Source: an uncultured Clostridia bacterium
Lineage (GTDB): Bacteria; Bacillota; Clostridia; Monoglobales; Monoglobaceae
Length of the DNA: 64,000 bases
Direction of reading: 5' to 3'
NCBI GenBank assembly: GCA_934454115.1
Contig: CAKSFQ010000002.1
Coordinates: 62,001 to 126,000, forward strand
A program made the translations under genes and the position numbers. Shown piece after piece: positions 55,521 through 64,000 of this stretch. The stretch's first letter is position 1, and every line of letters begins with the position of its first letter. The notes beneath the pieces were generated by a model. It did no database searches. It saw only the letters and a program-made list of their open reading frames with translations, and was not told the origin of the DNA.

Positions 55521-57044
55521 TTATACAAAACGGCCGGTAACTTTCTTTTTATATTCCCGCGGTGTATACCCTGTATATTTTTTAAAGGCGGTAAAGAAGT
55601 AGTTATAGGAGTTGAAACCCACCTCCGAATAAAGACCTTTCAAGCTGGTCTTGTCTTGTGCCAAAAGGAGTTTGGCACGCTCGATTCGATACTCGGTCAG
55701 ATAATTTGACGGTGACTTATCAAGTTCCTTTTTGAATACCGACCGTAACTGCTGTTCACTCAATCCAACGTGATCTGCTATGTCTTTGAGCGAGATGTTT
55801 TTGGAATAATTCTTTTCGATATAGTTGATTACTCCTTGAATATATTGAGAGTGTCTTTGCAGATTTTTTGATGTAATGTAGGTGTTGATTACATCGCTGA
55901 ACATGCCCTTGCACCATTCCATTTGACGCTTAAGAGAAAAGCCTTGCTCAAGGGGAGAAATCTCCGGAAAGGAAATGTGAAAGTCTGCGCAGAATTTTGT
56001 TGCGATGGATACAAGATCGCCGATCAGGATATCGGTCGATGTATTCGGTTCTATGTGGGAGAAAACCTCTTCCAGACATTCGGTAAGCCGTTCCATATTT
56101 AAATCGGAAATTGCGCTGAGCAGAGTTTTCTCCTGTTTAATGGAGAGGGTGCAAATTGTATTATTCAGTGCAGGATACGGCGTTTTTTTACCTGCAAACG
56201 GCGCTGTTTTCAGCATAGACATGGATTCGTCAAAGCATTGGTGCAGCGTGTAGTCGTTTGATGAAAGGCAGCTTATGCCCCAAAGCGTGTTAAAATTAAA
56301 AAACTTATACACTGAGGCGGTAATCTGCTGGATATACTGATTGATTCGGTGCATAATCGCAACCTCGGTTTCATCGGCAGAAAACGGAAGGTATGATATC
56401 ATTGCGTTTTCGTTCCGAAATATTACGTAATCCTTGACTTCTTTAATGTTTTGCGCAATGAGATTGCAGATGTTCTGATACAGAATATCGATTTCTTCTT
56501 CGGTGTAAATCGGTGTACGCAGCCGTTCGCTGTCAATACTCATGGCAAGGACAAGCGCGTTGGTGGGTTTGAAATCATCCGTTTTACCGAGGATGGAATC
56601 CTGCACTTTATTACGGTATACTTCCTCGCGGCGGAGATTTTCTTCAAATGCGGATCGGTTTTCGCTACCGGTGATTTGCTTGCTGAGCGTGGTTAAAATT
56701 TCTACAACGGATTCAGTGGACAGGCTATATTTTAAAATATAATCGGTTACATTGGCCGAAAAGGCCTGTTTGATATAATCAAAGTCACTGTAATTGCTCA
56801 TGATGACGACCTTAATATGCGGAAAATGCTTACGAATATATTTTGAAAGTGCAATCCCATCCATTTCAGGCATGGCAACATCGGTAAAAACAACATCGAC
56901 AGGATGCGACTTTATAAATTCAATGGCTTCCTTGCCGTTGGATGCATCGCCGATTACATGAAAACCATGTTTTTTATAATCGACAATACTGCTGAGCTTA
57001 TTGCGTGATAAATATTCGTCATCTACGATAAGTATGTTGTTCAT
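55521..57044 (-). CDS. YesN-type response regulator with AraC DNA-binding domain
   Basis: Cytoplasmic response regulator of 507 aa. The minus-strand ATG has AAAGGAGA seven nt upstream and overlaps the kinase stop by 4 nt. The receiver domain has the acidic pair Asp8-Asp9, phospho-acceptor Asp55 in FTDVAMPEMDG, Ser83 and Lys105. A central region of about 260 residues follows, and the last 100 residues form the AraC double helix-turn-helix (ISLKDIADHVGLSEQQLRSVF; VGFNSYNYFFTAFKKYTGYTP). With the kinase it should respond to an extracellular sugar or binding-protein signal and activate importer 3, which is divergently transcribed. Confidence 0.93.
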   Translation of the reverse strand: MNNILIVDDEYLSRNKLSSIVDYKKHGFHVIGDASNGKEAIEFIKSHPVDVVFTDVAMPEMDGIALSKYIRKHFPHIKVVIMSNYSDFDYIKQAFSANVTDYILKYSLSTESVVEILTTLSKQITGSENRSAFEENLRREEVYRNKVQDSILGKTDDFKPTNALVLAMSIDSERLRTPIYTEEEIDILYQNICNLIAQNIKEVKDYVIFRNENAMISYLPFSADETEVAIMHRINQYIQQITASVYKFFNFNTLWGISCLSSNDYTLHQCFDESMSMLKTAPFAGKKTPYPALNNTICTLSIKQEKTLLSAISDLNMERLTECLEEVFSHIEPNTSTDILIGDLVSIATKFCADFHISFPEISPLEQGFSLKRQMEWCKGMFSDVINTYITSKNLQRHSQYIQGVINYIEKNYSKNISLKDIADHVGLSEQQLRSVFKKELDKSPSNYLTEYRIERAKLLLAQDKTSLKGLYSEVGFNSYNYFFTAFKKYTGYTPREYKKKVTGRFV

Positions 57045-58816
57045 AACTCGCTCTCCTTTCGCTGCTGCGCCGCCGGAATATACGGGATTTCAATCATAAC
57101 GCTCGTCTGGACAAAGGGGATACTGGATATGCTGATGCCGTATTCATTGCCAAAGGTCAGCTTAATCCGGCGGTTTACATTATTCAGACCCAAATGGGAT
57201 GCGTTGCCGGAATCCGGATGAAATAAATTTTTAAGCTTATCCGGAGCAATCCCAACGCCGTTGTCGGTGATTTTTATAAAGACCTTATTGTCGCTGCGAT
57301 ATGCTTTGATAAGGATAAACTGTCCGGGCTTATCCGTGAAACCGTGTTTTATAGAATTTTCCACGACGGGCTGCAGGAGCATTTTCAGCGTCATGCAGCT
57401 TAATACGGAATCGTCCGCCATAATCTCCAGGTGAATGTCGTTGACAAATTTATGCTGCATTAAAGTCATATAGCCTTTCAGATACTCAAATTCCTTTTCG
57501 AGCAAAACCAGTTTATCGGTTTCAGTAACGGAATACCGGAGAAGCATGGCAAGCGATTTTGAAATTTCGCTGATGGTGGTGTTTTTTTGGTATTCTGCAG
57601 ACGTTTGAATCACGTTCAGTGTGTTGTAAATCATATGCGGATTGATTTGTGCTTTTAAAATCTGAATTTCATCCACACGTTTCTTTTCTTCCAGGCTATT
57701 GATGGATTTAAGCTGCTCCGATATAGTATCAACAAGCTGATTGATTTTATCCGAAATCATAACAATCTCGCTGTCGTTTGCCGACGGAGTAAAGCTTTTA
57801 ATTTCATTGATGTTATTAAGATTAATTGTTTCGATATGATCGCTCAGCTGTTTAAAGCTTTTTTTGGTGGATGAAAAGGTCAGCGTCAGCAGCAGTACGG
57901 TAGTCAGAATCACAAAAATCATGATCGTCATAAGCAGTCTTAGCATTTGACGATACGATGCATAGAGCTGCTTGGTGGGACAAAATGTAATATTCAGCCA
58001 GTTTGGGGATGAAGTGAACTTTTTTGCCATAATAAAGTATTCTTCCCCGTCGATGTCTATTGTGGAAAGGCTTTCATAGGGTTTATTTCGATTGATGCTG
58101 TCAAGCAGAACCGAAAGCATGGGTTCGTCAAATCCGGGTTCGTTGGTGAAAATGATATTATTGTTCGGGTCAAGAATCACAGTGCGCAGCAGGCCGTTCA
58201 TGTGGCTGATGCCAAAGTGATTGACGATAATGGAATTTTTTAAATCCAGAAGAACAATCCCCAAAACTCTGTCTTGTGATGTGATGGCTTTTGCAAGTGT
58301 AATACCGCTCCGCGAGGATGTTTGATAGATAAAACGCCTGTTTAAAAGAACAATGTCGCCATCGCTTTCGGCAATGCTTTTGTAGAGCTCGGTTTTACTG
58401 ATATTTTCGGGAAAGTATGCTCCGGCGGTAAGGGTAACGTCAGGCGATATCAGAGCAATGCCGTTGACATCGTTCGTGAGTATGTCGAAATTATTTAGAA
58501 GATATTCTCGTGCCGCAACCCGGTTTTCCTGAGTAGGGGATAATAAGTAACTGTGCACAGTGTCGTTTGCGGCGATCGTGCTGATATTGGAACGCAGAGT
58601 ATAAAGATCATTTTCAAATTTTGAGTTTGCATTTCGGACAATATCGGAAATGTAGGAATCGGATAACTCGTGCACGTTTTTGTGTACATTAACGGTCCAT
58701 ACGGCGATGATAATGATAATTGATAGAATCGTAAAGGACATTAAAAGAAAGAACAAACGCGACAACGCGCTTTTTTTTATTTTCATCAATCCGTCAAATA
58801 TTCCGCAATGCTTCAT
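57041..58816 (-). CDS. YesM-type sensor histidine kinase
   Basis: Membrane histidine kinase of 591 aa. Minus-strand GAAGGAGG stands six nt before the ATG. A first span (about 17-42) is followed by a double-Cache-like extracellular sensor of about 250 residues, a second span (LLMTIMIFVILTTVLLLTLTF, about 295-315), a HAMP-like linker, the His_kinase domain with phospho-acceptor His394 in KAQINPHMIYNTLNVIQ, and a HATPase domain (VVENSIKHGF, DNGVGIAP, GLNNVNRRI). It pairs with the YesN-type regulator and sits divergent from the importer 3 binding protein, the classical arrangement for self-inducing carbohydrate uptake. Confidence 0.93.
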   Translation of the reverse strand: MKHCGIFDGLMKIKKSALSRLFFLLMSFTILSIIIIIAVWTVNVHKNVHELSDSYISDIVRNANSKFENDLYTLRSNISTIAANDTVHSYLLSPTQENRVAAREYLLNNFDILTNDVNGIALISPDVTLTAGAYFPENISKTELYKSIAESDGDIVLLNRRFIYQTSSRSGITLAKAITSQDRVLGIVLLDLKNSIIVNHFGISHMNGLLRTVILDPNNNIIFTNEPGFDEPMLSVLLDSINRNKPYESLSTIDIDGEEYFIMAKKFTSSPNWLNITFCPTKQLYASYRQMLRLLMTIMIFVILTTVLLLTLTFSSTKKSFKQLSDHIETINLNNINEIKSFTPSANDSEIVMISDKINQLVDTISEQLKSINSLEEKKRVDEIQILKAQINPHMIYNTLNVIQTSAEYQKNTTISEISKSLAMLLRYSVTETDKLVLLEKEFEYLKGYMTLMQHKFVNDIHLEIMADDSVLSCMTLKMLLQPVVENSIKHGFTDKPGQFILIKAYRSDNKVFIKITDNGVGIAPDKLKNLFHPDSGNASHLGLNNVNRRIKLTFGNEYGISISSIPFVQTSVMIEIPYIPAAQQRKESEL

Positions 58817-58930
58817 GGTGTGCCTCCTTCCTTCTCATAGTCAAATTTAACATAATTTAAAATAAAATTCAATGATAATCTACAAAAATATTCGGATTTT
58901 AGAGTAAATCAAGCGGATTTTGTAACAAAG

Positions 58931-58960
58931 TTGAAAAAATGTATGGTAAAATATTATCAT
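58931..58960 (+). promoter_or_regulatory. Promoter of importer 3 operon
   Basis: TTGAAA (58931-58936), an 18-bp spacer and TATCAT (58955-58960) precede a start near 58967, leaving about 20 nt to the ATG at 58986 with AAGGGGG between. The AT-rich interval 58817-58930 should hold the response-regulator operator and the divergent kinase promoter, but I cannot define a clear repeat. Confidence 0.5.
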
Positions 58961-58985
58961 AATAGAGATCAAGGGGGATAAAAAT

Positions 58986-60476
58986 ATGTTAAAAAAGCTA
59001 AAAAAAGGGATCTGCATTACACTATCGGCAGCGCTTGCCGCATCATGCCTGGCAGGCTGCGGTATGAAGAAAAGCGCATCCGGTGAAGGTGAGCTTTTGT
59101 TCTATGTGATCGGCACGGAGAAAGGGGACACGTCTGCTATTATAGAACAGGCCAATGCAATCATTAAAGATAAAACCGGTTATTCCGTTAAATTTGAATA
59201 TCTGAATACCGATAATTACGATTTGACGTTGTCATCGGGGGACAGCTTTGATTTGATTGCTGCGCCGGACTATATGAATTATTGGCAGAATGCTGCAAAG
59301 GGTGCATTCGCTGAGATAACCGATGAGGATTTAAAAGAATATGTACCTTACTATTGGAAAAACGCAGATAAAGAAAAGGATGTCACCAAGTACAAGGGTA
59401 CGCGTTACGGTATCGCACATATGTCCTATTATGCGCCGGATCGCTGTATCGCAGCAAGAGGCGATCTGATGGACAAATACGGCATCAAGTCTCTGGACAA
59501 CAAAGAGGAGATTGAAAAATATCTGACGGCGGTTGCGGAGAATGAAACGGATATGATTCCGTTTGATATGCCGGGCGGAAACTCCTATCTGATGCTTGCT
59601 ATGTTTGCGAGCGACTGGGGCTGGGCGCCGGTCGGAAGTCTCAGCTACGGCGAACACGTATACTTTAAGGTTGACGATCCGGAACATAAATTGTTTATTG
59701 CGGCGGAGCAGCCGGAGATGCTGGAGTTTATTAAAACGATGAAGCGTTGGAACGACAAGGGGTTTTTCTCAAAGAGCATTATGTCGAGCAAGACCCAGTC
59801 GGTGGACTCCTTTAAAGCCGGAAGAAGCGCGTTTGCGCTGGTAAACAGCCCGGCGGAGTGTCAGACGGTATACACGGATTTGCAGGCCGATGAGAGGGCA
59901 AAGTGGGATGTAAGGTTCTTCCCAAGGTATGAAAAGCAGCAGCAGATGTATAACTTTACGAACGGCATCGTTGCGGTATCCGCGTTTTCAAAGAATAAAG
60001 AAGCTGCTCTTAAAGTAGTCAACGAAATGTACTCCAATCAGGAAGTTTACAATCTTTTGCACTATGGCATTAAGGATAAGCATTACACACTGAATGATAA
60101 GAATGAAATTACACTTCTGCCGGAAGCGGACAATGCCGGCGTGCTGAATACGTGTATTGATAACGACGCGTATACATACACCTCGGAACTTAATTTTCCC
60201 GGACACGAGGAACTGGTTGAAAAACTGAAAGAACAGAGAGTATACAATCCGGCCGTAAATTGCCCGGTATCGGATGAAGGTATCAGAGAGATTAAACTGG
60301 CGCTTACAGAAATTTATTCACAGTATACGGCTCCGCTGTATTATGGCATCATGACCGGAACCCCGGAGGAGGAACTGAAAAAGGAACTAAGTTCTCTGAA
60401 GACTGCCGGTATCGATCAGTATAAAGAAGCGGTTCAGTCGCAGCTTGATGAATATATGAAGAGCGTAGCTGAGTAG
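58986..60476 (+). CDS. ABC sugar transporter solute-binding lipoprotein (importer 3)
   Basis: Extracellular lipoprotein of 496 aa with lipobox LAGC. AAGGGGG precedes the ATG. It is a family 1 binding protein but diverged from the other two (IIEQANAIIKDKTGYSVKFEY; SGDSFDLIAAPDYMNYW; a C-terminal KTAGIDQYKEAVQSQLDEY). It is the first gene of importer 3 and divergent from the YesM/YesN pair, which probably controls it. A large hairpin separates it from the permeases. Confidence 0.88.
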   Translation: MLKKLKKGICITLSAALAASCLAGCGMKKSASGEGELLFYVIGTEKGDTSAIIEQANAIIKDKTGYSVKFEYLNTDNYDLTLSSGDSFDLIAAPDYMNYWQNAAKGAFAEITDEDLKEYVPYYWKNADKEKDVTKYKGTRYGIAHMSYYAPDRCIAARGDLMDKYGIKSLDNKEEIEKYLTAVAENETDMIPFDMPGGNSYLMLAMFASDWGWAPVGSLSYGEHVYFKVDDPEHKLFIAAEQPEMLEFIKTMKRWNDKGFFSKSIMSSKTQSVDSFKAGRSAFALVNSPAECQTVYTDLQADERAKWDVRFFPRYEKQQQMYNFTNGIVAVSAFSKNKEAALKVVNEMYSNQEVYNLLHYGIKDKHYTLNDKNEITLLPEADNAGVLNTCIDNDAYTYTSELNFPGHEELVEKLKEQRVYNPAVNCPVSDEGIREIKLALTEIYSQYTAPLYYGIMTGTPEEELKKELSSLKTAGIDQYKEAVQSQLDEYMKSVAE

Positions 60477-60482
60477 AAAAAA

Positions 60483-60524
60483 GGCAGCGCGTGACACTCG
60501 CGGCAAGCGGTGTCGTGCGCTGCC
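60483..60524 (+). promoter_or_regulatory. Intercistronic hairpin between binding protein and permease (importer 3)
   Basis: A 15-bp stem pairs 60483-60497 (GGCAGCGCGTGACAC) with 60510-60524 (GTGTCGTGCGCTGCC), with two G-U wobbles and a small inner stem. It starts 7 nt after the stop codon and has no U-tract. As in importer 1, it probably blocks 3' exonucleases and raises binding-protein mRNA relative to permease mRNA. Confidence 0.7.
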
Positions 60525-60554
60525 GGCTGTACGGTCATAAAGGAGGACATTAGT

Positions 60555-61523
60555 TTGAAACAGAATGACGACATCGTTTGCAGCAGGATCTGCAATCAAA
60601 AAAGTTTAATGCAGCGGGCGTGGATTAGCTTTAAAAGAACAAAGGTATTATATCTGATGCTTTTGCCGGCGATCATCCTCACGGTTGTCCTTGCATACAT
60701 ACCGATGGGCGGTGTAATTATCGCATTCAAGGATTATAAGTATAATCTGGGGATTCTTGGAAGCCCGTGGGTAGGGCTTCAGAATTTCAAATACTTTGTT
60801 ACATCCGGAAAGATGTGGCTGCTTACGCGGAACACGCTGGCATATAATCTGATGTTTATGGCAGCGGACACCGTATTTCAGATATTTATGGCAATTCTGA
60901 TATCTGAGATGTGTACGAAGTATTACAAGAGATGCCTGCAAAGTGTGATGATTTTACCAAATTTTCTGTCGTGGGTTATCATTGGCGGACTGGCTTACAA
61001 TATATTAAACTATGAATTTGGTACGTTAAATATGGTGCTGACGAATCTCGGCTTTGACAGAATTGATGTTTACAACAACGTCGGCGTATGGAAGTGGATT
61101 TTCCTGTTTGTGCGTTTATGGCAGGGGACGGGGTACGGTATGATTTTTTACCTGGCTGCCATAACGGGCATCAATCCCGAACTTTATGAAGCAGCATACC
61201 TTGACGGCTGCGGTCTGATTAAAAGAATTCGCTATGTCACGCTGCCTATGATATTGCCGACCGTATGTATTTTGATTCTTTTGGGTCTTGGCGGAATTTT
61301 AAAAGGAAACATGGATATGTTCTATCAGTTAATCGGAGAAAACAGCAACTTATATGACGCAACGGATGTCATTGATACCTATGTGTTCCGATCCCTTACC
61401 AAACTGAAGGATTATACGGTTACGACGGCGGCAGGACTTTATCAGCAGGTAATTGGGTTTATTCTTGTGATGACGGTGAATGCGATTGTCAAAAAGATTA
61501 GCCCGGATAGTGCAATATTCTGA
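60555..61523 (+). CDS. ABC sugar transporter permease, LplB-type (importer 3)
   Basis: Inner-membrane permease of 322 aa. TTG 60555 is the likely start, 8 nt after AAAGGAGG; an ATG at 60510 falls inside the upstream hairpin. It shows six spans, the LplB signature YLMLLPAIILTVVLAYIPMGG, and the EAA loop LYEAAYLDGCGLIKR with LPMILPTV. It works with the next gene product. Confidence 0.9.
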   Translation: MKQNDDIVCSRICNQKSLMQRAWISFKRTKVLYLMLLPAIILTVVLAYIPMGGVIIAFKDYKYNLGILGSPWVGLQNFKYFVTSGKMWLLTRNTLAYNLMFMAADTVFQIFMAILISEMCTKYYKRCLQSVMILPNFLSWVIIGGLAYNILNYEFGTLNMVLTNLGFDRIDVYNNVGVWKWIFLFVRLWQGTGYGMIFYLAAITGINPELYEAAYLDGCGLIKRIRYVTLPMILPTVCILILLGLGGILKGNMDMFYQLIGENSNLYDATDVIDTYVFRSLTKLKDYTVTTAAGLYQQVIGFILVMTVNAIVKKISPDSAIF

Positions 61524-61537
61524 GGGGGACAAAGGAA

Positions 61538-62416
61538 ATGAAACAAAAATCAACAGAAACAGTGCTTTTTAACATATTTGCAATCGGATTCACTACTTTG
61601 TTTTCCGTTCTTTGTCTGTTGCCGATATTGCTGACGATTTCGGGGTCATTTACACCGGAACAGGATCTTCTTCGCGGATTGAAGTTGATTCCCGACCGCT
61701 TTACGACTGCGGCATATCAGATGGTGCTGAAGGATCCGAACTCTATGCTGAATGCATACGGCGTTACGATTCGGCTTGTTGTGATTGGAACGGCGCTCAG
61801 CCTGTTTATAACAACCATGACGGCCTATGTGCTTTACCGGCGTGACTTTCCGGCAAGAAACTTTTTTGCGTTTTTCTTTTTCTTTACGACCCTGTTCAGC
61901 GGCGGCCTTGTCCCTCACTATGTCTGGTTTACAGAGCTGGGACTTAGAAACACGTTTACGATTCTTTTAATTACATCGCTTTTCAGCGTTTTTAACATGA
62001 TCATTGTCCGCAGTTATTTTACGGGTAACATACCGCAGTCTCTGGTAGAATCCGCAAGGATTGACGGAGCGGGAGATTTTAAAATCTATTGTTCGATTGT
62101 TATGCCGTCCGCTGGTCCCATTCTTGCAACCGTTGGGCTTTTGACCGCTTTGGCATACTGGAATAACTGGAGTACGGCAATGATTTACATTACCGACAGT
62201 AAGCTATATCCGTTGCAATATTACCTTTACCGTGTATTCCAGGAGGCGCAGCTTAAGGCAAAAATGTCAGAGATGGGGCAGGTCACGGGATCGTCACCCA
62301 CCGAGTCCTATAAATTGGCAATGACTGTGTTTACGATGGGGCCGGTTGTGCTATTCTATCCGTTTGTTCAAAAATATTTTGTATCGGGTGTGACGATTGG
62401 CGCAGTGAAGGAATAA
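61538..62416 (+). CDS. ABC sugar transporter permease, LplC/CUT1-type (importer 3)
   Basis: Second membrane subunit of importer 3, 292 aa, with AAAGGA before the ATG. It has six spans, the EAA loop SLVESARIDGAGDFK and the C-terminus QKYFVSGVTIGAVKE. It lies 14 nt after its partner; a pair of perfect hairpins follows. Confidence 0.92.
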   Translation: MKQKSTETVLFNIFAIGFTTLFSVLCLLPILLTISGSFTPEQDLLRGLKLIPDRFTTAAYQMVLKDPNSMLNAYGVTIRLVVIGTALSLFITTMTAYVLYRRDFPARNFFAFFFFFTTLFSGGLVPHYVWFTELGLRNTFTILLITSLFSVFNMIIVRSYFTGNIPQSLVESARIDGAGDFKIYCSIVMPSAGPILATVGLLTALAYWNNWSTAMIYITDSKLYPLQYYLYRVFQEAQLKAKMSEMGQVTGSSPTESYKLAMTVFTMGPVVLFYPFVQKYFVSGVTIGAVKE

Positions 62417-62429
62417 TTTTTGAAAAATG

Positions 62430-62466
62430 ACAGGGGCATGCCCCTGTTGGTGTTATCTAACACCAA
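62430..62466 (+). repeat. Two adjacent perfect hairpins
   Basis: ACAGGGGCATGCCCCTGT (62430-62447) is an 18-nt perfect palindrome, and TTGGTGTTA/TAACACCAA (62447-62455 and 62458-62466) is a perfect 9-bp hairpin with a 2-nt loop. They share one base. No U-tract follows. They lie between the last permease and the next exoprotein gene. Confidence 0.75.
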
Positions 62467-62505
62467 CAAATTATATAACGCTAAGAGTGAAAAGGAGGAA
62501 GTGTA

Positions 62506-64000
62506 TTGAAAAAATTAAGGTATTACATATGTATGGTCCTTTGTGTTTCAATGCTTTTTTGCGTAATACCGCTTTCCGGTGCGGCAAGCTCGGAAGATTA
62601 CACGCTTGGGATGATGCGATACACGGATGCTACAGGGAATCCGGTGACGGCGATACCGCCCGGCGTGCTTAAAGTTAGCATGCCTGTAAAGCCCAATCAT
62701 GCGGCAGCCGGTGATTTGGTGTTCGCTATGATTTTGTATAGCGGCAACAAAATGGTTGATTCAGATTGTACTGTGTATCAAAAGAGTGATTTGACATCCG
62801 GAAAAGAGCTCATTGCGCAATTGAATGTCCCGGACGGGATTACGGATGCCAGAGCGGTAACGATACTTTGGAATGACCTGAACAATATGAAAGCGGTCTG
62901 CGCAGCAGGCGTTTTTCCCCGTGGCGAGAATATACTTCGCAGATTGACGGTCGGAGGGGCAGCGCCGGAGGGCTTCCAGCCATCCGTAAAGGAATATGAG
63001 CAGTACGTTCCGATTGACGCAAAGGAAAAACCGGCGGTGTTGGCAGAAGCGGCAAACAACGCCTCCAACGTCAAGTATATCGGAAACAATAGCTTTCCCG
63101 GTAAAACGCAAATCGAATTGACAGCGCCGGATGGAAGTGCAATATCAGTTTACACCGTGACCTACAAGACGGAAAAATCCCTTGCATCCGGCGCAAGAGT
63201 CGTAAAGGCAAACGGCGAGACCTATGTTACGCAAGATGTCGGAAAAAACCTTAATCCGGGTGACGGCGGCGACGTCAAGGATCCGAACCGGACGGCGGAA
63301 AACGGAAGATTGGGAAGCCGCGTACACTGGGACAGAGCGCAGCCAACCAACATTAATACAGGCTATACCAACGAGGTGCGCAGTATTGCGGACGAATATA
63401 AGTTTGTAGAGGGCAGCGATTATTTAATGTGCACGGCAGAGGCGGGACAGCGTGCCAATAACGGATATCAGAATTACGTTCGTTTATATCGCAGTGCAAC
63501 CTTGTATGTGTTTTCCGGCGGCGCAGTTGCTGCTGACGGTTGGGAATTAAGGAAGGGTTCATCCCCCTTTATGGTTGTTAGAAACGACACAACAAGGAAT
63601 TTAAGCTATGTTTCATCAAGGCACATCGAGGTGGATAATGCAGCTGCCGGAATTGATGTGGCAATCCCATGCGAAACCATGTATAACATCAATGAGAACG
63701 GGGCAAAAACAGGTGAAGTATCCATAACGGCAATTGTCTATGACCCGTATGAAAAAATTGGCGACAACGAGGTAGATACAACCCCCGGACCGAATCCGAC
63801 AGAGCCGCCGGCACCGACTGCTACACCGGCGCCTACCGATACACCGTCTCCGACAGAGCCGCCGCAGCCGACACCCGCTCCAGAACCCGTGAAAAAGGTG
63901 ACCTTTACCAAGTGGGAGGATACGAATAATGACGGTATCGAGGAAGAAACGCCGCTTACAATCATCGATCAAAGTACCTCCAAAGAAACGGAAATTTCCG
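62506..64000 (+). CDS. Large exported protein, 3' end outside window
   Basis: An open frame of at least 498 codons that continues past the window. TTG 62506 has AAAGGAGGAA upstream at ideal distance. The signal peptide (MKKLRYYICMVLCVSMLFC ... LSGAAS) marks it as exported. Residues about 30-145 are Ig-like; about 146-225 form a cadherin-like sandwich (KEYEQYVPID; ISVYTVTYKTEK), related to that in the lyases. Residues about 226-425 are a beta-rich region without a known motif. A Pro/Thr/Glu linker (about 430-465, repeated PTEPP / PTATPAP units) leads to a new domain starting VTFTKWEDTNNDG. Such linkers join domains in surface glycosidases and adhesins. It follows importer 3 and probably belongs to the same glycan programme. 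Confidence 0.75.
   Translation, partial: MKKLRYYICMVLCVSMLFCVIPLSGAASSEDYTLGMMRYTDATGNPVTAIPPGVLKVSMPVKPNHAAAGDLVFAMILYSGNKMVDSDCTVYQKSDLTSGKELIAQLNVPDGITDARAVTILWNDLNNMKAVCAAGVFPRGENILRRLTVGGAAPEGFQPSVKEYEQYVPIDAKEKPAVLAEAANNASNVKYIGNNSFPGKTQIELTAPDGSAISVYTVTYKTEKSLASGARVVKANGETYVTQDVGKNLNPGDGGDVKDPNRTAENGRLGSRVHWDRAQPTNINTGYTNEVRSIADEYKFVEGSDYLMCTAEAGQRANNGYQNYVRLYRSATLYVFSGGAVAADGWELRKGSSPFMVVRNDTTRNLSYVSSRHIEVDNAAAGIDVAIPCETMYNINENGAKTGEVSITAIVYDPYEKIGDNEVDTTPGPNPTEPPAPTATPAPTDTPSPTEPPQPTPAPEPVKKVTFTKWEDTNNDGIEEETPLTIIDQSTSKETEIS

Noticed and set aside
55416..55709. 97-codon plus-strand frame
   Set aside because: Most of it is antisense to the AraC domain of the response regulator, which has clear family motifs.
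63780..63890. Pro/Thr-rich repeated sequence considered as a DNA repeat
   Set aside because: It stays in frame and encodes a PTEPP-type interdomain linker.

Overview
The window looks like a carbohydrate-utilisation island from a Gram-positive, low-to-mid GC Firmicute, most probably an uncultured anaerobic Clostridia of gut or rumen type. This is inferred from S-layer homology (SLH) exoproteins, AGGAGG ribosome binding sites with frequent GTG and TTG starts, LplABC-type sugar importers, YesM/YesN-type regulators and a gut-type group II intron remnant. No rRNA, tRNA or housekeeping gene is present, so the taxon is an inference. Nearly all genes lie on the plus strand; only a two-component system at 55.5-58.8 kb is on the minus strand.

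Layout. 1-670: non-coding, with a bidirectional terminator and a good promoter. 671-14538: five large exported proteins: an SLH-anchored protein (SLH-A), an 885-aa SLH-like protein (SLH-B), a 1470-aa heparinase II/III-like polysaccharide lyase, and two LamG/Ig-type beta-sandwich proteins. 14577-19145: a GH105-type unsaturated glucuronyl hydrolase and a three-gene ABC importer. 19275-29599: a membrane-bound AraC-type sensor regulator, a GH38 alpha-mannosidase, a clan GH-D (alpha-galactosidase-like) enzyme, a cupin/AraC regulator, a TIM-barrel glycosidase-like protein and an N-acylglucosamine 2-epimerase family enzyme. 29856-45725: another AraC regulator, then a second set of the same five exoprotein classes in rotated order (lyase, LamG, LamG, SLH-A, SLH-B). 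45797-49245: a second importer. 49420-54666: five cytoplasmic enzymes (2-hydroxyacid dehydrogenase, Gfo/Idh/MocA oxidoreductase, M20 amidohydrolase, atypical SDR, DapA/NanA-type aldolase) that look like a catabolic route for a modified sugar acid. 54667-55520: terminators, a truncated group II intron and a tiny gene remnant. 55521-62416: a YesN/YesM two-component pair divergent from a third importer. 62506-end: the start of a further large exoprotein that runs off the window.

How it may work together (inference). Surface lyases held near the S-layer cut a uronic-acid-containing polysaccharide; LamG, Ig-like and discoidin modules bind glycan; oligosaccharides enter through CUT1 importers that have no ATPase gene here and so probably share a distant MsmX-like ATPase. 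GH105, GH38 and the GH-D enzyme trim them in the cytoplasm, and the 49-54 kb enzymes process an unusual sugar acid. The most interesting feature is the five-gene S-layer/lyase/LamG cassette that occurs twice in circularly permuted order and includes a large SLH-B family whose function I do not recognise.
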